Shown: positions 44,601 to 57,583 of the stretch, piece by piece
How positions within the stretch are numbered: position 1 is the first letter of the stretch
How the letters are laid out: every line of letters begins with the position of its first letter
Assembly: GCA_963281255.1 (NCBI GenBank)
Contig: OY725494.1
Span: 4,291,934 to 4,355,933 of the forward strand
Length of the DNA: 64,000 nt
Reading direction: 5' to 3'
DNA from: Aphrocallistes beatrix
Lineage: Eukaryota; Porifera; Hexactinellida; Sceptrulophora; Aphrocallistidae
Made by a program: the position numbers and the translations under genes
Notes under the pieces: model-generated
What the model saw: only the letters and a program-made list of their open reading frames with translations
Told to the model about the DNA's origin: nothing
Databases searched by the model: none

Positions 44601-47600
44601 GGATCTTACTCCAACTGAATTTGAATACAATCAATGCTTGACTAATGGATGGCCGGCGGTAAGTGAACCTGATTGAGAATCAATTTCGTTGCTATTTTTT
44701 TCTTTTGACCTCTGACTACGTAATTGCACTGATTTAATTGCAAGTATTTATGGAACAAGATATGATGTTAGATCTATGCTAACAGTGCTTGCATGGTACA
44801 ACTCGACACAGTTATTTCATATATCGTTCTTATCAATGTAGGAAGATTGTCACAATGATGTTTACATCGTATCTCGCCCAACCACCGGGTTATCGATTAC
44901 AGGGTCAACTAGGAAACAGAATGAGACGCTTTTCATCTGTAGTTCCAACGCATACTCTCCGGAATGCAGTTTCAAGGATGTAAGCCAAGTTTTTTTATTG
45001 ATGTGGTTTTGTTAGAAAGGAATACTATAATTATTTAGCACATACCAAATAGGAACCGTATTTTTCATTTTTGATTACGAACTCAACACACGTGTTTGAC
45101 CAATGGCTATTTCTAGTTTCTTATCTGGAAGTGGTTTATCGATTTGGTGTGGGCCGTGTAGCGGTTTAACCCTCAATCATATGTATATTCATCTAGATTA
45201 ATACGTTCGATGCCATTCATTCTTTCAATGGAGAGAAATTCATATCTTCAGACAGGCAGTACCAATCTTCTCATATATTCACAAGTACGTCACATAATCT
45301 ATTTCAATATATACTCTAGCCGGACAAAAGTATTCGACCACCACGAAAACCGCCATACAAATAGTATTAAAGTGGGTTTATCCACAATTAAATAAGTACT
45401 CAAACTGTAAGAAATACTCAACTTTTGATTTTAAATTCGTAATCTACACATTCTAATTACTCATAATTGAGAACTTCAACTCAACTACTAACTCCCAAGT
45501 TTAAAAAATCTACATCCTATACCAGTGATACTCAGGGTTACCATTAAATATGATGGCGATTAGTGACACAAAGTGGCACAGGTTGATAATTCTACATGGG
45601 GATTGAGTATTTGTGTTGAAAGCTTCAAAAATAGAATATTTCTTACAGTTTGAGTACACAAAATTTAATACTATTTGTATGGAGGTTATCGTGGTGGTCG
45701 AATACTTTTGTCCGCGTACTGTACTAACTATATGCAGGTAGACTACACACTCTGCTCTATAGGTGATGGGAACTTCTATGCTTACAGACAGCAAGGACTA
45801 GGCGTTGATTACGTCATCAGTAAGCACACACAGCCTCTCTCTCCCAACTCGCTAGTTCGAACAAGAGAGTATTTTAACTCACAACTTTGGCTTAACGGTT
45901 CGTGGCTATTTTAATACTGATTCTGTTATTCAGTTGTGTGATTCATTCTTTCATTGCCGATCATCTCACATAGTCTTCTAATCAAACTAAGTCACTGAAA
46001 TCTTAAAAAAATGAGAGAAAACGTAATTGCATGATATAATCCATGTTTTAATGCCAAATATAGTTTCCTGATTCGCTCATTTCGCTGTAACCTGTGTAAT
46101 TATTAAATCATTTTCTTGAAATTTGTTGGTTTTAGCGTGATGGAAGACTATGATATCCCTGCTTTTAAGCATCCCACTCATTTTCGAGGTTTGCTTAGAA
46201 GTGGTTTCGCAAATCTATTCATTAATTAAGTTTATTTGTTACTGATGTAATTCGTACTTCACCCATTCACTCCGGGTCGATTTCAATAATTAAGAACTCT
46301 TCTCAACTCTTTGAACAACACTGTTTGCATTCACTATGACATTACAATATACTCTTGTACATCTTTACTCTTTGTACTTCGACCATGAGTTATAATTGTT
46401 ATTGTACCATTAGAAGCTGACGTAGTTAGCATGTACGAAGAGGGAGACTTTGTGTATGTGTTTCTACGAGAGAAAGCAGTCGAGGTCACTACTCGCATTT
46501 CTCAGGTACGTACGTTTCTATGAAGATTCAGAAATGCATAATATTACGTATGTATATACATTTTATGGGTAATAAATCTCTACACATATATAGGACACCC
46601 TCGCTAATCCGAACAGCTCTGTTCCAATGATCGAAAAAATCGTTCGGATTAGTGAATTTGTTCCGATTAGTGAAATAACACTAATTCAATAGGGCATTAA
46701 TCATAATAAATTTTTATTGTTAGAATATGAAGGGTATTATTTCGCTATGATTGCTTATTTAACGAGGTTTCTCAATATTATTGATAGATTTAGTTTATAA
46801 ACGTTTATTCAAATCATAGAGGCGAATAATAATATATTTTGGGTGTTCGGATTTTAAGAATGAAGTATTCGGATTGGCGAGGTTCGGACTATCGAGGGTG
46901 TACTGTATAGCATGATCATGTATTTATCTAAGTGCCGGCCGAACACCTAGATAAACCTCTGACTGCATGATGTTTAGCTGTGAAGAAACACTCAAATTGA
47001 TTTCTTAAAATAGAGCTCAACATTACATAAAAATACTAGAATTATTACATCCTTGCTTTCCATGTAATAAATAAATAAGCATTATTAACGAGACTATATT
47101 TTGATCAGAAATGTGGGATTTGTATTGAAATTCCTCATTCCTGATCAAAGTTATATGAATTATACAGTCTCTTATCAACATACAATTCAGTACGATAAGC
47201 ACTTGCAGTTAATTTTGGCTTGAACTGATTACTGAAAGAATGCTCAGTAACAGCTATGGGTGGGCATCTACCCACACTCATCCATCACTATTTATATGCT
47301 TACTCTCCTAGGACGAGCAAGTGTACGGACGTGTTGCTAGGATCTGTAAGGTAAGTATTTCTGTGTTCTATCTTTGATTTGTTTCGTTTAATCAGTGTTA
47401 CTGCTCTACATCTGCCCACTTCCTCTCTAATCGACAGATTATCTCTCGGCGATATCTTGTTAAATTCTCAATGTTTCGCTAGTTTCTTCATCGTACGAAG
47501 TGGCCAAGTTTGTTATATATGCATATGGATGTACATATGGATGAATTAACACATTAGTATGATTTGGTAGCGTACCGATGTTCCTGTAGTACCATATGTT

Positions 47601-50600
47601 AAGTTGTGGTATAGTGTCGTTAGATCTATCACTATGCATAGAGTTCAAAATGTGTCGGTTAGTGAACATTTCTTCATTTAATAATTTCTATTTTTAGAAT
47701 GATTTGGGGACCTCGACAGACAAGCATTTCTTGTCGTTCCAGAAAGCTCGCATTAGTTGCGTCTACCAACAGACCTCTCACACCCCAGCCTACCACTACA
47801 ACGAACTCCGTGAGTTCCTTTCTCAGATCGAGATGATCTTTTGAAAAATAGTATATTATAGTATAAACTTAATTATTTTGGTTGGGAATTCGTGCATATT
47901 CTAGCTCTATTCTAATAATCTCAAACCTTTCTATGTTATAAGTGCATACTTGCCAACTGTCCCGCTTTTTTCAGCCTTCTCTTGACCTAATTTTCTCGAG
48001 CGTCCCGCTTTTACATTAAATTTCCCCATTATGTCCCGCTTTTTGACTCTATGCATGTATAATACTTTTCTATTGTGTCCCGCCATGTCCCGCGAAATTC
48101 AACGCTGCGTCCCGCTTTTATCATGGCTCAGGTTGGCGGTTAGAGAGAACAAACGAACCTTTTATCTCCATATACATGCTCCTTTAATCTCCATATACAA
48201 ACTTCCAGTTTCCTTCTCGACAATTACTGTGGTTTGTTGTTGCTAATACGAGAAGATCGGACCATCAGGAATTCATTGTAGTTCTGTATCCAAGCATTAA
48301 TTGGTGCATGCATGGATCGTATTCCGTTTTGGATGATTCAGCTATGTCGATTATCATGTCGCTACTTCCAGCTGTCTTCATGATATTCGCTCTATCAATT
48401 CCATATTTACATTCCTAGCCTTGCTCTGTAGATCCACTCTTGTTTTATTAATTTGTTGGTTTTAGCGTCGGTGTTGCATTCTTCTAAAAGTATTTTAGCA
48501 ATCAGACAATTGTCTGAGATTATAACTATTTCGTTATGCCAGCATTTACTTTCAGGATTAGATCCATTACGTGTGCTTCTATGAATTGATTGAAATTAAT
48601 TAATATCGGTGCATTCTTTTGATAAATTTATTAATATTTGAAAGTATTGCATTGTATAGTGTTAGGTCATTACTTTAGCATTACCTTACAAACAAAAAAT
48701 GTAAAATAAATTGATAAACAGTACCCTTCCTATTGATTTGCCTAATAGCAATAGCGTATTGTCATTATTCCTAGCCAATCTTCATAGACAAAACACATCA
48801 GCTTAGTTCGTGTGTGTATTGGGGACACATGAGCTAAGTGGGATGAACGTATCCCTTATCTCTCCACGATTACAAAACTCTATAACCTCACAACTAAATG
48901 TGAAATTCCATTTAACTTATTCATTATAATCTTTCATTGAATACAGTGAATTATGTGAATTGAATAGCTCATCCATTAACCATTATACCTATTGAAATTA
49001 ATCCCTCTTATCTTATCTCTCTCAATTAACTCACTCCTAGGTACTTAACTTATCTTTAATGAATTTAAATTTCTAGAGGATACTTTCAAGCTTTCTGGAA
49101 CTTTCGATCAAAGCTCATCTCCTTTCGAACAAGTCTACGCAATATTTTCTTCTCCAGTGTGAGTTGCTGCAACCTAATACTAATTTATTCTCAATTTTAT
49201 TCTTCCTTAATGAAAGCTAGCGAGTTCTCGTCAACGGATGGCTAATTAATAATTAATTACTTACAAAAATATGTAAACTAAATTTTTTTGCTTGACTATC
49301 AAATTTGGATGAAAAACACCAGGAATATTAAAACATTAGTTTGATTTTCCTGAATTCCTTAGTGAAGGAACATTATATTTAATGCATATGTTAACAACCC
49401 ATTCACTCCTGAATTATCCACTCTAGGAATGGACCAATCGGATCCGCTGTTTGTGTGTACACTTTCGACAAGAATGACTTCGATCTTGTGAAGTCATTCC
49501 GAGGCAAATACATCTACGAGAAGTCTCCTTACACTTGGGACTTCAGCACAGAGAAAGGAGATATAGACGTGAGTATTATTACACAGAAACAACCATGGAT
49601 CAATCCTTTTATTCGAAAATAGAGTTGATGCGATCGTTATGTACTAAAAATGCTATTTATAGAATTACAAAAATCTTCAATCTTATCTCAAAATAATTCT
49701 TAAAAACAAATGTTTTTCTTTTAGTGTAATGCTAACCCGATCCGGACAACAGAGGAGTCCAGTAGGAATGTGATAATGCAGCTCTCAGTGAAACAAGCTC
49801 ACGAACCTTCTCCACTATTCTACCTTAACAACCAAAAGTATGTTTACCTATAAAGTATAACACATCTTTAAATATTTTATTTGTTGATACTTTCTAATGA
49901 AAACATTTGTTTAGATTCGTGAAGGTAGCAGTAGACAGGATTAGAGTATTGGATGGGAGCTACCATGAAGTCATGTTTATTCTAGCATTCAGCCATTCAG
50001 CCACAAGTAAGCTAACCTATAATGCACGTGGTACCATCCCCTCAGGATAGAAAGTTCTTTCAGAATTGTGTATATTGCAGCTGTTCTATCAAGCTATGTA
50101 TCCCTAGTTGATATTTTCCTACATCGAGTTACGTACAATCCGAAGAGAACTAATCCTTCGCATCTCCTCTCGTCTACCAGTGTTGTGAGTTGTGGGCTTT
50201 AAATGCAGTCATTTATTATGAATCAAAGGAGCTTGAAATGAGATATTTCTATGTCAGAAACGTTTAATCAAATCCAATTGAAATTATGGAATTGAACTTA
50301 TTAAGTTGGTTCAGAATAGCCACTCTGCACAATGGATAATACTGACGTGTATTTTAATCTCGTTTGTATTAGGTTGAAGATATAACAGATTTACACGTCT
50401 CTGAGATGAAAATATTCAGGAATGATAACGATCAGTCTCAGGTAATTATTTATTTTTGTTATTATCTGACTTGTGTTATAAGTAACGCATATTTACGTTA
50501 TACTTTTAATAACCGAGATTTATTATGAAATTTTCTAAAATATATTTCCAATTTTCAAATGTTTCGATTTTAACGCATCTGATAAATATTTTATTTTATC

Positions 50601-52650
50601 GATATTATATCTTTCACACCTCACAGAGTGCAGTTCTGGTGGGGACTAAGGACGGAGTTTACAGTCTTCCTCTCTACGACTGTTCCAGCTACACATCAGC
50701 CCAGTAAGATTTTCTCATTCAACTTTATACATATATAGCAGTACCATGTTTCCTGAGATTATTACAATGAGCGTTAAATGGTAAACATTCCCGTTTTTGG
50801 CGGGACTTCCCGATTTTTTCAATCTTCTCCTAAGCTAATTTTGACAAGTGTCCGGAGTCCCACGAAATTCTACGCTGCGTCCCGCTTTTTCACGGCTCAA
50901 GTTGGCATGCATGAAATTGTGATTTAATGCGTTTAGACCTTAAAGTGCGTATTTAACGGTTAAAGCGGGATACTTGAAAATCAAACCGCGTTAAATTACG
51001 CGCTTACGGGCAATACTGAGTAGTGATTCTATCTATAATTAGCTAGTAGGGTGTTCCTAATTGGTCCGTTGTCCGCCAATCAGATAATTACTGACACTGT
51101 GTGTATCTTATAGGCTGTGTGTGGAGTCCATGGATCCGTACTGTGTATTCAGCTGTAAGACTCAACAATGCATTTCTATCTACCAAACTGGGAGGTTAGT
51201 TTCATTACAGAGAGGTGTGTAGTGTTGATTAGGAATTAATGGTGGTTAACTCTGCTTAGTGGAGACGAATTCCTCTACAACTACACGACTGGAGTTGTTT
51301 GGAGCTGTCCTTCCCATTTCACACAGATACCTACTTGTTAGTTTAGATTATTCCACTATCAAACTCCGATTCTGAAAAAAATATATTTACTTAAAACTTT
51401 CCTTTTAGCTGCTACACAGTCTCCTAATGTTTCTATAAACTCAAATGGCACTTTCAATAACTCCACCACCGACACCAATATACAAACCACTCGCACCAGC
51501 TCCACTACGCACAATCCTGGTATGTAATAGCTACAGTAATATGTCGCGACAGTAGAACCTCCAATTCCAAAACCATTCCATACACAAATTGCGTTGTACA
51601 GTACAGATTGTACTACCCTATGATCCGACAGTTTTTTAGTTCCCAACTAGTGTCAGATTATGTCTGTTCTACTGTCTTAATCCATGCACAAAGGATGCTA
51701 GCTTAAACTATCACTGAATTACTGGATTTGTACAATTGTAAACTCGGATCCAAGACTTCGCGTATTTATGTGTACCGTCAAACCTCTCTATATTGAACAC
51801 CTAGATCCTAGTTTTGTTAACTATATCGAGGTGTTCATTGGCCAGAAATTCATTTTAATTGATATATATATATATATATATATATTGTGTTCAAAATAAA
51901 GTGTTCACTATATCGAGGTGTTACTATTGGAGGTTTCACTGTATTAGCATTGTATTATACATATTTTAATGGAAACTTCTAACAGGTGTCTCCACCCTCA
52001 CATCTCTCCTCTACCTCCCTCCCATCGCACTGGAGTACGCGCTGATTGGAATTCTCATCGCTTCCGCCGTCTTCTGCCTCCTCGGCGTCTCCCTAACCCT
52101 CTGCTGCTTGAAGCTGGTCGTCTGTCTCAGGGCCCGCAGGAGACAGATTAGAATGAAGACGGAACTCCGCACGCTTAGCTCGGACGAAAGTTCTCCCACT
52201 CCTAAGCAGTTCTGGGAGCCCGCTGTCCTACCCTACGAGACACCCATACCCATGCTGAACAATGTATTCTCTCAGGGAGCTCTTGACACCTACAAGCCGG
52301 CGCACTTGCAATCCTCCCCCATGATCAATTCAGCTCACTTTTCTCCGCTCGAACCCGTCAATCGGCGGCGATTCCACGCTTCTACAATCATGTCTGAGCC
52401 TTCCGGACACTATAAATTCTCCAACTCCACCACCCCCCCTCTTCCGGCGGTAAACCGGCCTATACCACCCAAGAGGCAGCCCTCTCATGAATCTCTCCAG
52501 TTTGCCACTCACCCCGCGCACAGAGTGAGTTGCACCAATCCTTACAACCAATTCAAGCAACTGAACACACGCAAGAACATCCCGCATACACGATCTTACA
52601 CCCCAGATTCTTTCCTATCCGACCACAGCAAGGGAAAGTCTGAGATTTGA
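41643..52650 (+). CDS. Transmembrane semaphorin (Sema-PSI-stalk-TM)
   Basis: Cell-surface guidance ligand family that binds plexins. I resolve 22 exons, all GT-AG and phase-consistent: 41643-41733, 41928-41970, 43067-43118, 44602-44658, 44842-44979, 45197-45284, 45763-45901, 46136-46188, 46414-46505, 47312-47350, 47698-47809, 49077-49158, 49427-49568, 49725-49837, 49915-50006, 50081-50184, 50373-50441, 50627-50703, 51114-51194, 51260-51336, 51409-51519, 51986-52650; about 838 residues. Signal peptide (MLISRYFCLLLLVMCLHLLEA), Sema domain (ILLEETSVIIGARNS; CSSNAYSPECSF; VYVFLREKAVEV; GRVARICK; FQKARISC; VGTKDGVYSL), PSI (MDPYCVF), Ser/Thr/Asn-rich stalk with N-glycosylation sites, one TM segment, basic stop-transfer, then a cytoplasmic tail of about 170 residues with a proline-rich PIPPKRQP. 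No Ig or thrombospondin domain. The donor after 45901 (GTGGCT) is the weakest. Introns hold several MITEs. Confidence 0.9.
45311..45725. mobile_element. MITE with mariner-like GGACAAAAGTATT ends (semaphorin intron)
   Basis: Left end CCGGACAAAAGTATTCGACC and right end GGTCGAATACTTTTGTCCGC are inverted, as are the long subterminal parts (TACAAATAGTATTAAA / complement near 45667). It ends 37 bases before the next semaphorin exon. Confidence 0.8.
46592..46912. mobile_element. MITE, pogo/Tigger-like (semaphorin intron)
   Basis: ACACCCTCGCTAATCCGAAC at the left pairs with a diverged complement (GGCGAGGTTCGGACTATCGA, then GGGTGTACTGTA) at the right. Interior units CGGATTAGTGAA repeat. Confidence 0.75.
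47945..48140. mobile_element. GGGACG repeat in semaphorin intron
   Basis: CATACTTGCCAACTGTCCCG at the left and ATCATGGCTCAGGTTGGCGG at the right. Interior TCCCGCTTTT units match the copies at 10.1 and 13.2 kb in opposite orientation. Confidence 0.75.
50785..50915. mobile_element. GGGACG repeat in semaphorin intron (second)
   Basis: Degenerate copy: CCCGTTTTTGGCGGGACTTC, then TTCTCCTAAGCTAATTTT, CTGCGTCCCGCTTTTTCACG and GGCTCAAGTTGGCATGCATG. Confidence 0.7.
51776..51952. mobile_element. MITE with internal TA microsatellite (semaphorin last intron)
   Basis: GTCAAACCTCTCTATATTGA at the left and an inverted equivalent near 51911-51948 (ACTATATCGAGGTGTT, then GGAGGTTTCACTGTA) at the right. A (TA)n run of about 20 bases sits at 51863-51884. 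Confidence 0.65.
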
Positions 52651-54610
52651 AGGGAACTTATGAGCATTAAGAACGAGAGATTAGTCGAGTCAAGTGTCAC
52701 TTTAATTCAGATTCTCTTCTCACTCCATCTTCAATCCATTTTATAATTTTAACTTGTTAGTTCAAATTCATTGGTGTATTATTTTCTATTGAGTCTGAGT
52801 TCAGCTCACAATTATGCAGAAACAGCCATTATTAAAGTCTAATTCACTATTACTTCATTCTTTGGTTAATACTACTCTCCTAAAGCCATTTCAAAACCTT
52901 CAAAGTTAATAATAGAAGTACTCAACATGATGGAGCAGAATTCAATATACAAATTTCAAATGTCGTATTGAATAGGTTTCCCTTTTTATTACATTTCGTT
53001 TGCTGGGTTTTCAGTCTTTTCACAGTCCAATAACGAATATGGTTTTGATTTGCGGTGTGCGTACTATAGTTCAAGGTTGCTAAAGTACTTCGATGTGCAC
53101 TATAAGGTTTGCAGTTATATCAATGTTATTGCTTCCCTGTTCAAAATGATTAATTAACCGGAATTTAGTTAGCAACGTTCTCTTAATCGAGTTTTACATA
53201 ATAAATATATATTACTATATAAAAATTCCGAGCTTAAATCGTTATCACTACCTGTTGAGTAATGTATTGAACATTTTTTTCGTAGAAAAATAGTTATATC
53301 TATAGATATATCCCCAGCCGAAAAAGGTGTGATATTCTTAGATAAAACTAAATATTACAAATAGACTGGTGAATAGATCTTAATTTTAATTGTTGTTTTT
53401 CTAGGAAAATATTAATGTTAATATAAGTTAATCTAAAAGATTCAAATTCGAAGTACTAGTTATATACAGAGTTAATGACATTGATTTAACTTTAATTTAC
53501 GTAGTTCTATGATGTGATCTTGGTGAATAGTTCTTTTGACACAACACTGATCGATATTAAAGGTTTATTTTGACTCGGATTTTGTTCCTAGGGAGAACTA
53601 ATCAGGAATATTAGGAACATTCCGAGATTAAATTCGGTATTAAATTTTCTCAGAGAAGCAATAGATAATTCTCCACGGAGGAAACCAAGTGTGTTATTTT
53701 AAATTTGTATTCCAACTTTATCCTTAATACATATTGTAGTATTACTGTACATGTTTTAAATATTTTGTTATGGAACTGTATTCCATACAAATTTGGTGTT
53801 CGATGAGACCATGTATATAACTCTGTTATGTTTTGATGCATTAATCTACCACATTTCCATCCATATAAAGAGATGTAGTTACTGTGAGTTCCTGCTAAAG
53901 AAGTATCCTTTTGATAGTAACATTGAGATATTACTAAGTCTATCGTCATCAAATTCTCTGATAAAGACCAGAAAGTTTAATAAGCTAATGGAAAGCATTA
54001 ATTGTGTTGACGATTCCAAATGTGTTCTATATTTGGAGTTATTGAGATAGAAGATCATTCTCACTTCACTCTGATTATTCCATTCCTGTAAATTCCGTTA
54101 CGTTTTTCCCTTAGAAGGATACGCCGTGAATCAAGGTTGCACTGAATACTCAACCTTAAATTCTATTGTTTCCGACTTTCTCAATACTTTGTTCACATCC
54201 CGTTTCTGCTTATCCTGATATATAATATTCTGGGTGAGATACCTTAATTTTCCATTGATCTATTGTTCGTATATTTTTAGATACATCACGTGTAAGCTCA
54301 ACTGACCAGCAATATTTTATTCTAGCGTTTAGTTCTTGTCTCAAACTCTCAATTCATTTTTGTGTGGTTTCTTATTATACTCGTAATTTTGCTCAGTGAA
54401 CTAATCTGAAATATTTGTGAGAGGTTCAACTAAATGGAAAAGAAGAAAATCTGTAATCTAACTAGAATACTTTATTTGGATTCAGTTCTATATTTAGTTT
54501 TCTTGATTTTTTGTATGTGTAAGAATGGAGCAACATGTGACTGAGTTAATAAGAGTTGCTTAGTCCAGCTGGAATAAGGATTGAAACCTTGTTATCTAAA
54601 GCATACCCAA
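52651..54610. other. Downstream of semaphorin, nothing recognised
   Basis: AT-rich DNA including the semaphorin 3' UTR. No gene, RNA or repeat family that I can support. Confidence 0.4.
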
Positions 54611-54616
54611 TAATGA

Positions 54617-54699
54617 CACTAGAAATATTTGTGGAATAAACACAGTCTATCTGAATGATATACAATAATAACGTATTTATTCCACAAGTATTTCTAGTG
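54617..54699. repeat. Inverted repeat
   Basis: CACTAGAAATATTTGTGGAA and four more bases at 54617-54640 pair, with one mismatch, with 54676-54699. Spacer of 35 bases. Confidence 0.6.
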
Positions 54700-54764
54700 T
54701 TTCTGTAATTGTAACCTGTAATTAATGTACATGCAATTAATCCCTTACGTATTTAATGTTATAG

Positions 54765-55100
54765 GAAATACAATTCAACCAATCAGATTTCAAGCTTAAA
54801 GAGCCATTGTAATTCATTTATGCCATTGAGTCAGGTATAATCCCTATTAGTCAATAAAATGAAAGACACCTGTAATGAATGTTAAATCCCTGGATTTCGA
54901 TTTGCCATACATTTTGACACCTTTTGTAAAAATGTGTGAAATTTTCCAGAATTTAGACCCAGGTTCAAATCTCCACCATATAAGGAATATATGGTCCAAA
55001 TTTGGTGCAATTTGGTCCAATATAATTTCCAGAAGCGAGCAAAGGGACGTCGCACGCCGATCATGACATAAGGCATCTCCTATACTAGGAACTTTTTGAA
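54765..55100. repeat. Interspersed repeat R1 (copy 2)
   Basis: Same ordered blocks as 2630-3085, ending GATCATGACATAAGGCATCT in both. Confidence 0.65.
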
Positions 55101-55234
55101 ATCTACATATTGAATACCTGATAGTATTACCCGTTGAGATCTCATTTCTAGCGTAAAATATAAATGGATGCGAAGATATACGTTATCTGTTTGTAATTGA
55201 TAATTATACCACTATAATGCTTTGTAAACATTTT

Positions 55235-55550
55235 TTTCATTTCAGTCAATCAGATTTCAAGTTTAGAGAATGATTTAATCGTTTATATGCAACTTAGGTA
55301 TAATCCATATTAATTTTATTAAAGCCTTTTTTATATTCCTGAATTCGATTGGCTGCTACAGTTCAATTCCTTCTGTACAAAGGTGTGAATATTTTATAAA
55401 AGTTGCACCCAGGTACAATTCTCTACCATATAAGGATATATGTTCCAAATTTGGTGCAATTCAGTCAAATAGATTCTTCAGTAACGAGCAAACGGACGTT
55501 ACACACTGACATGTAATTATGTATATCCATACTAGGAGCTGCACTAAAAT
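55235..55550. repeat. Interspersed repeat R1 (copy 3)
   Basis: Diverged copy directly after copy 2: CAATCAGATTTCAAG, TAGGTATAATCC, AAAGGTGTGAATATTTTATA, CCATATAAGGATATA, TTTGGTGCAATTC and GAGCAAACGGACGTTACA. Confidence 0.6.
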
Positions 55551-55560
55551 CATTTGCTTA

Positions 55561-55712
55561 CAGGTGACTCCGCTTAATTGGGACACTTTGTTCCCAGTTA
55601 TTTTGTCCCGATTAAGCGGAGTTCCCAATTAACCGATGAAATTTACAATTAGCTCTATGTAAGGGACCCATTCCGTTCCTGGAGACCTGTCCCAAATAAG
55701 CGTTGACTGTAT
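55561..55712. mobile_element. MITE, pogo/Tigger-like (CTCCGCTTAAT)
   Basis: Left end CAGGTGACTCCGCTTAATTG, interior inverted GATTAAGCGGAGTTCCCAAT, right end AAATAAGCGTTGACTGTA. Related to 62311-62487. Confidence 0.7.
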
Positions 55713-56019
55713 TTATATAATATGCTTCCTCATGGTGTTTTATTGGTAGTCTTAGATGAAAGAAATGCAGCAAATAATGCTTAATGAATTCTTCTAATTT
55801 AGCAATTACTAGTAAGCAATAGTATGTCATTTAATGTGACGTAAGTCTTTTACGTAGTATTATGATCTGTATATTCGTATTGAAACATTGCAACAGTGGT
55901 TTGTGCATCCTTTCACGGATTTATAACTATCATAAATCTTTGATTTAATAGGACAATTATTTTACAATATAATCAACAAAATCAACAAGTGAACGGGGAA
56001 TTTAATAAAGAAATATTAT

Positions 56020-56499
56020 TTATGAGAGCGTTTCGTTTATTTCCTCTTTCTCGAATGGGAGACTCTCTTCCAGTGTGTTCTTCAGCTCTGCAGCGTCCAG
56101 ACAGGACCGGATGTCAGGGAGAGTTCTCTCTAGGTTTGATTTCTGCGTGTGAAGTTGCTGCTCCATGCTCGCTATCTGATCTGATTCTTCTGGAGTTGGA
56201 TCTCTCTCCTCCTCTCTCATCTGTCTGTAGGAGTCTTCCAAGCTATTCGTCAGATCCTGGATTGTGTAGAATATCTCCTCTGCTTCTTTCCTCTTCTCTT
56301 CGTGTCCATTTCTAATCTGAGAGGATCCCTTTATCCGGAATCTTTCCACACAGTAGTGTGCTATTCCCACGATTCTGCTGAATTCGTCTTCTTGCTGTTG
56401 GCTTATCCGCTCTCTCTCCTTCAGCAACATATCCCATGCGTGCTTGTAGTTGTCAGGGATCATTCCTTTACATTCCAAGATTGCATTTGATTGAGCCAT
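56020..56499 (-). CDS. Family CC small helical protein, copy 1 (function unknown)
   Basis: 159 residues, single exon, from the ATG at 56499 (MAQSNAILECKG). Not recognised. It is almost entirely charged helix with heptad-like spacing: KERERISQQQEDEFSRI, HYCVERF, then EEKRKEAEEIFYTIQDL, MREEERDPTPEESDQI and an acidic end (SLPFEKEEINETLS). No signal peptide or membrane segment. Its paralogue is at 61755-62243; the last 95 or so residues are almost identical, the first 60 diverged. A family N relic lies about 1 kb upstream, mirroring the N/CC spacing at 62-64 kb. It may be a coiled-coil adaptor, which is inference. Confidence 0.7.
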   Translation of the reverse strand: MAQSNAILECKGMIPDNYKHAWDMLLKERERISQQQEDEFSRIVGIAHYCVERFRIKGSSQIRNGHEEKRKEAEEIFYTIQDLTNSLEDSYRQMREEERDPTPEESDQIASMEQQLHTQKSNLERTLPDIRSCLDAAELKNTLEESLPFEKEEINETLS

Positions 56500-57490
56500 T
56501 GTGTTACAATTATGATGATGACTTTATTTATAAAGATTCAATGTGAAGATTTAGTTATTAATGGTAATCTTGTATAGTTTTAACAGAACTCTCCTATATT
56601 TATAGCATTTCTCTGTTCTTAATTTAGAGAATCTATAATAAATTATCTACAATCTAGCACATCAGTCTCATAGTAGAGAGAACAATGGATGCAATCAAAC
56701 TTGCAAACTTGCATTTCTCTGTTAATATTCCGATATGGGATGATTTCTTTGATTTTCATTCCTTCGAATTATAATGAGAATAATCTGTAATTAATCAATC
56801 AGTGTGGATAGAATGAACTTTGCAAAATATATTCAAGAGAGATAAGCTATTCATTTTGTTTTCCGTTTGCATTGTGATAGCACAACGCAGTATTCTGATT
56901 CAACGTATCTTGTAACATGTTAAACTTATTACAAAGTATCAAGGTCTATATACATACGTAGCAGCATAAAGGGAACCTCCAACGAACAAGACATACACAT
57001 CTGAAGTCATTAGTTTAGTATAAATAACAATATTTGTTTATTTTCCCATTTATATTGATATTAATTAAGAATACAGTCAGTATCGCTAATCATGAGCTTA
57101 CTTAAATATGAACATTCTTTTGTTATGAATTAGCCTTCTGTCCCAATTATTTTGCTTCCTTCGGATTAGTATTTAGGCGAGTTCGCTTTATATGAAATCT
57201 TTCGACAAATTATGAACAATTTTTTGGTCCCCTGTCAGGGTGACCAAAAAAGGGACCCTGACTGGAATTGTAATTCTATGTGTCTTCCCTATCAATACTC
57301 TACCACTCGTTTCTCGTGAAATTCTTTAGTTGTAATTAGTAAATAATTGAAGTACATACTTAAATCCATAGTTCCTTCATGAATAATAAACCCACAATAA
57401 TTATATGAACATCCAGCTTCTGCTGGATATTACACTTGTGTGTATCAACCAGCTAGGAAGCAGTATTGCTAGATGGTTGTGTTGCAGATG
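56500..57490. other. Intergenic with a MITE fragment
   Basis: About 57090-57245 matches the MITE fragment at 15270-15440 (TTAAATATGAACATTC; GAGTTCGCTTxAxATGAAAT; TTTTTGGTCCCCT). Nothing else recognised. Confidence 0.45.
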
Positions 57491-57494
57491 AGTT

Positions 57495-57583
57495 GTCATG
57501 TTGACATAATGATTTCTTCTAATCAGTTTCAACACTAATTTCTTCCATCCGACTTCTCCTCAATGAGGAAGTCTCTTTGAGAA
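57495..57583 (-). pseudogene. Family N relic, cut by a MITE
   Basis: TAATCAGTTTCAACACTAAT, TTCTTCCATCCGACTTCTCC and the following 30 bases align with 59800-59875 of the family N gene on the same strand (the NRKKF ... RSRTEEVNEE ... LKNTSPLK region), with substitutions and indels. The match ends exactly where the MITE at 57584 begins and is not resumed. It indicates a former third N gene beside CC copy 1. Confidence 0.6.

Noticed and set aside
45675-45914. A single semaphorin exon starting at 45738 (after TATGCAG) instead of 45763
   Set aside because: Using it leaves out the 45197-45284 exon and a stretch of Sema domain; the acceptor at 45762 joins that exon in phase and restores the expected IFTSDGNFYA continuity.
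52011-52587. Minus-strand frames over the last semaphorin exon
   Set aside because: Shadows of the GC-rich cytoplasmic-tail exon, which is in phase with the upstream exons.
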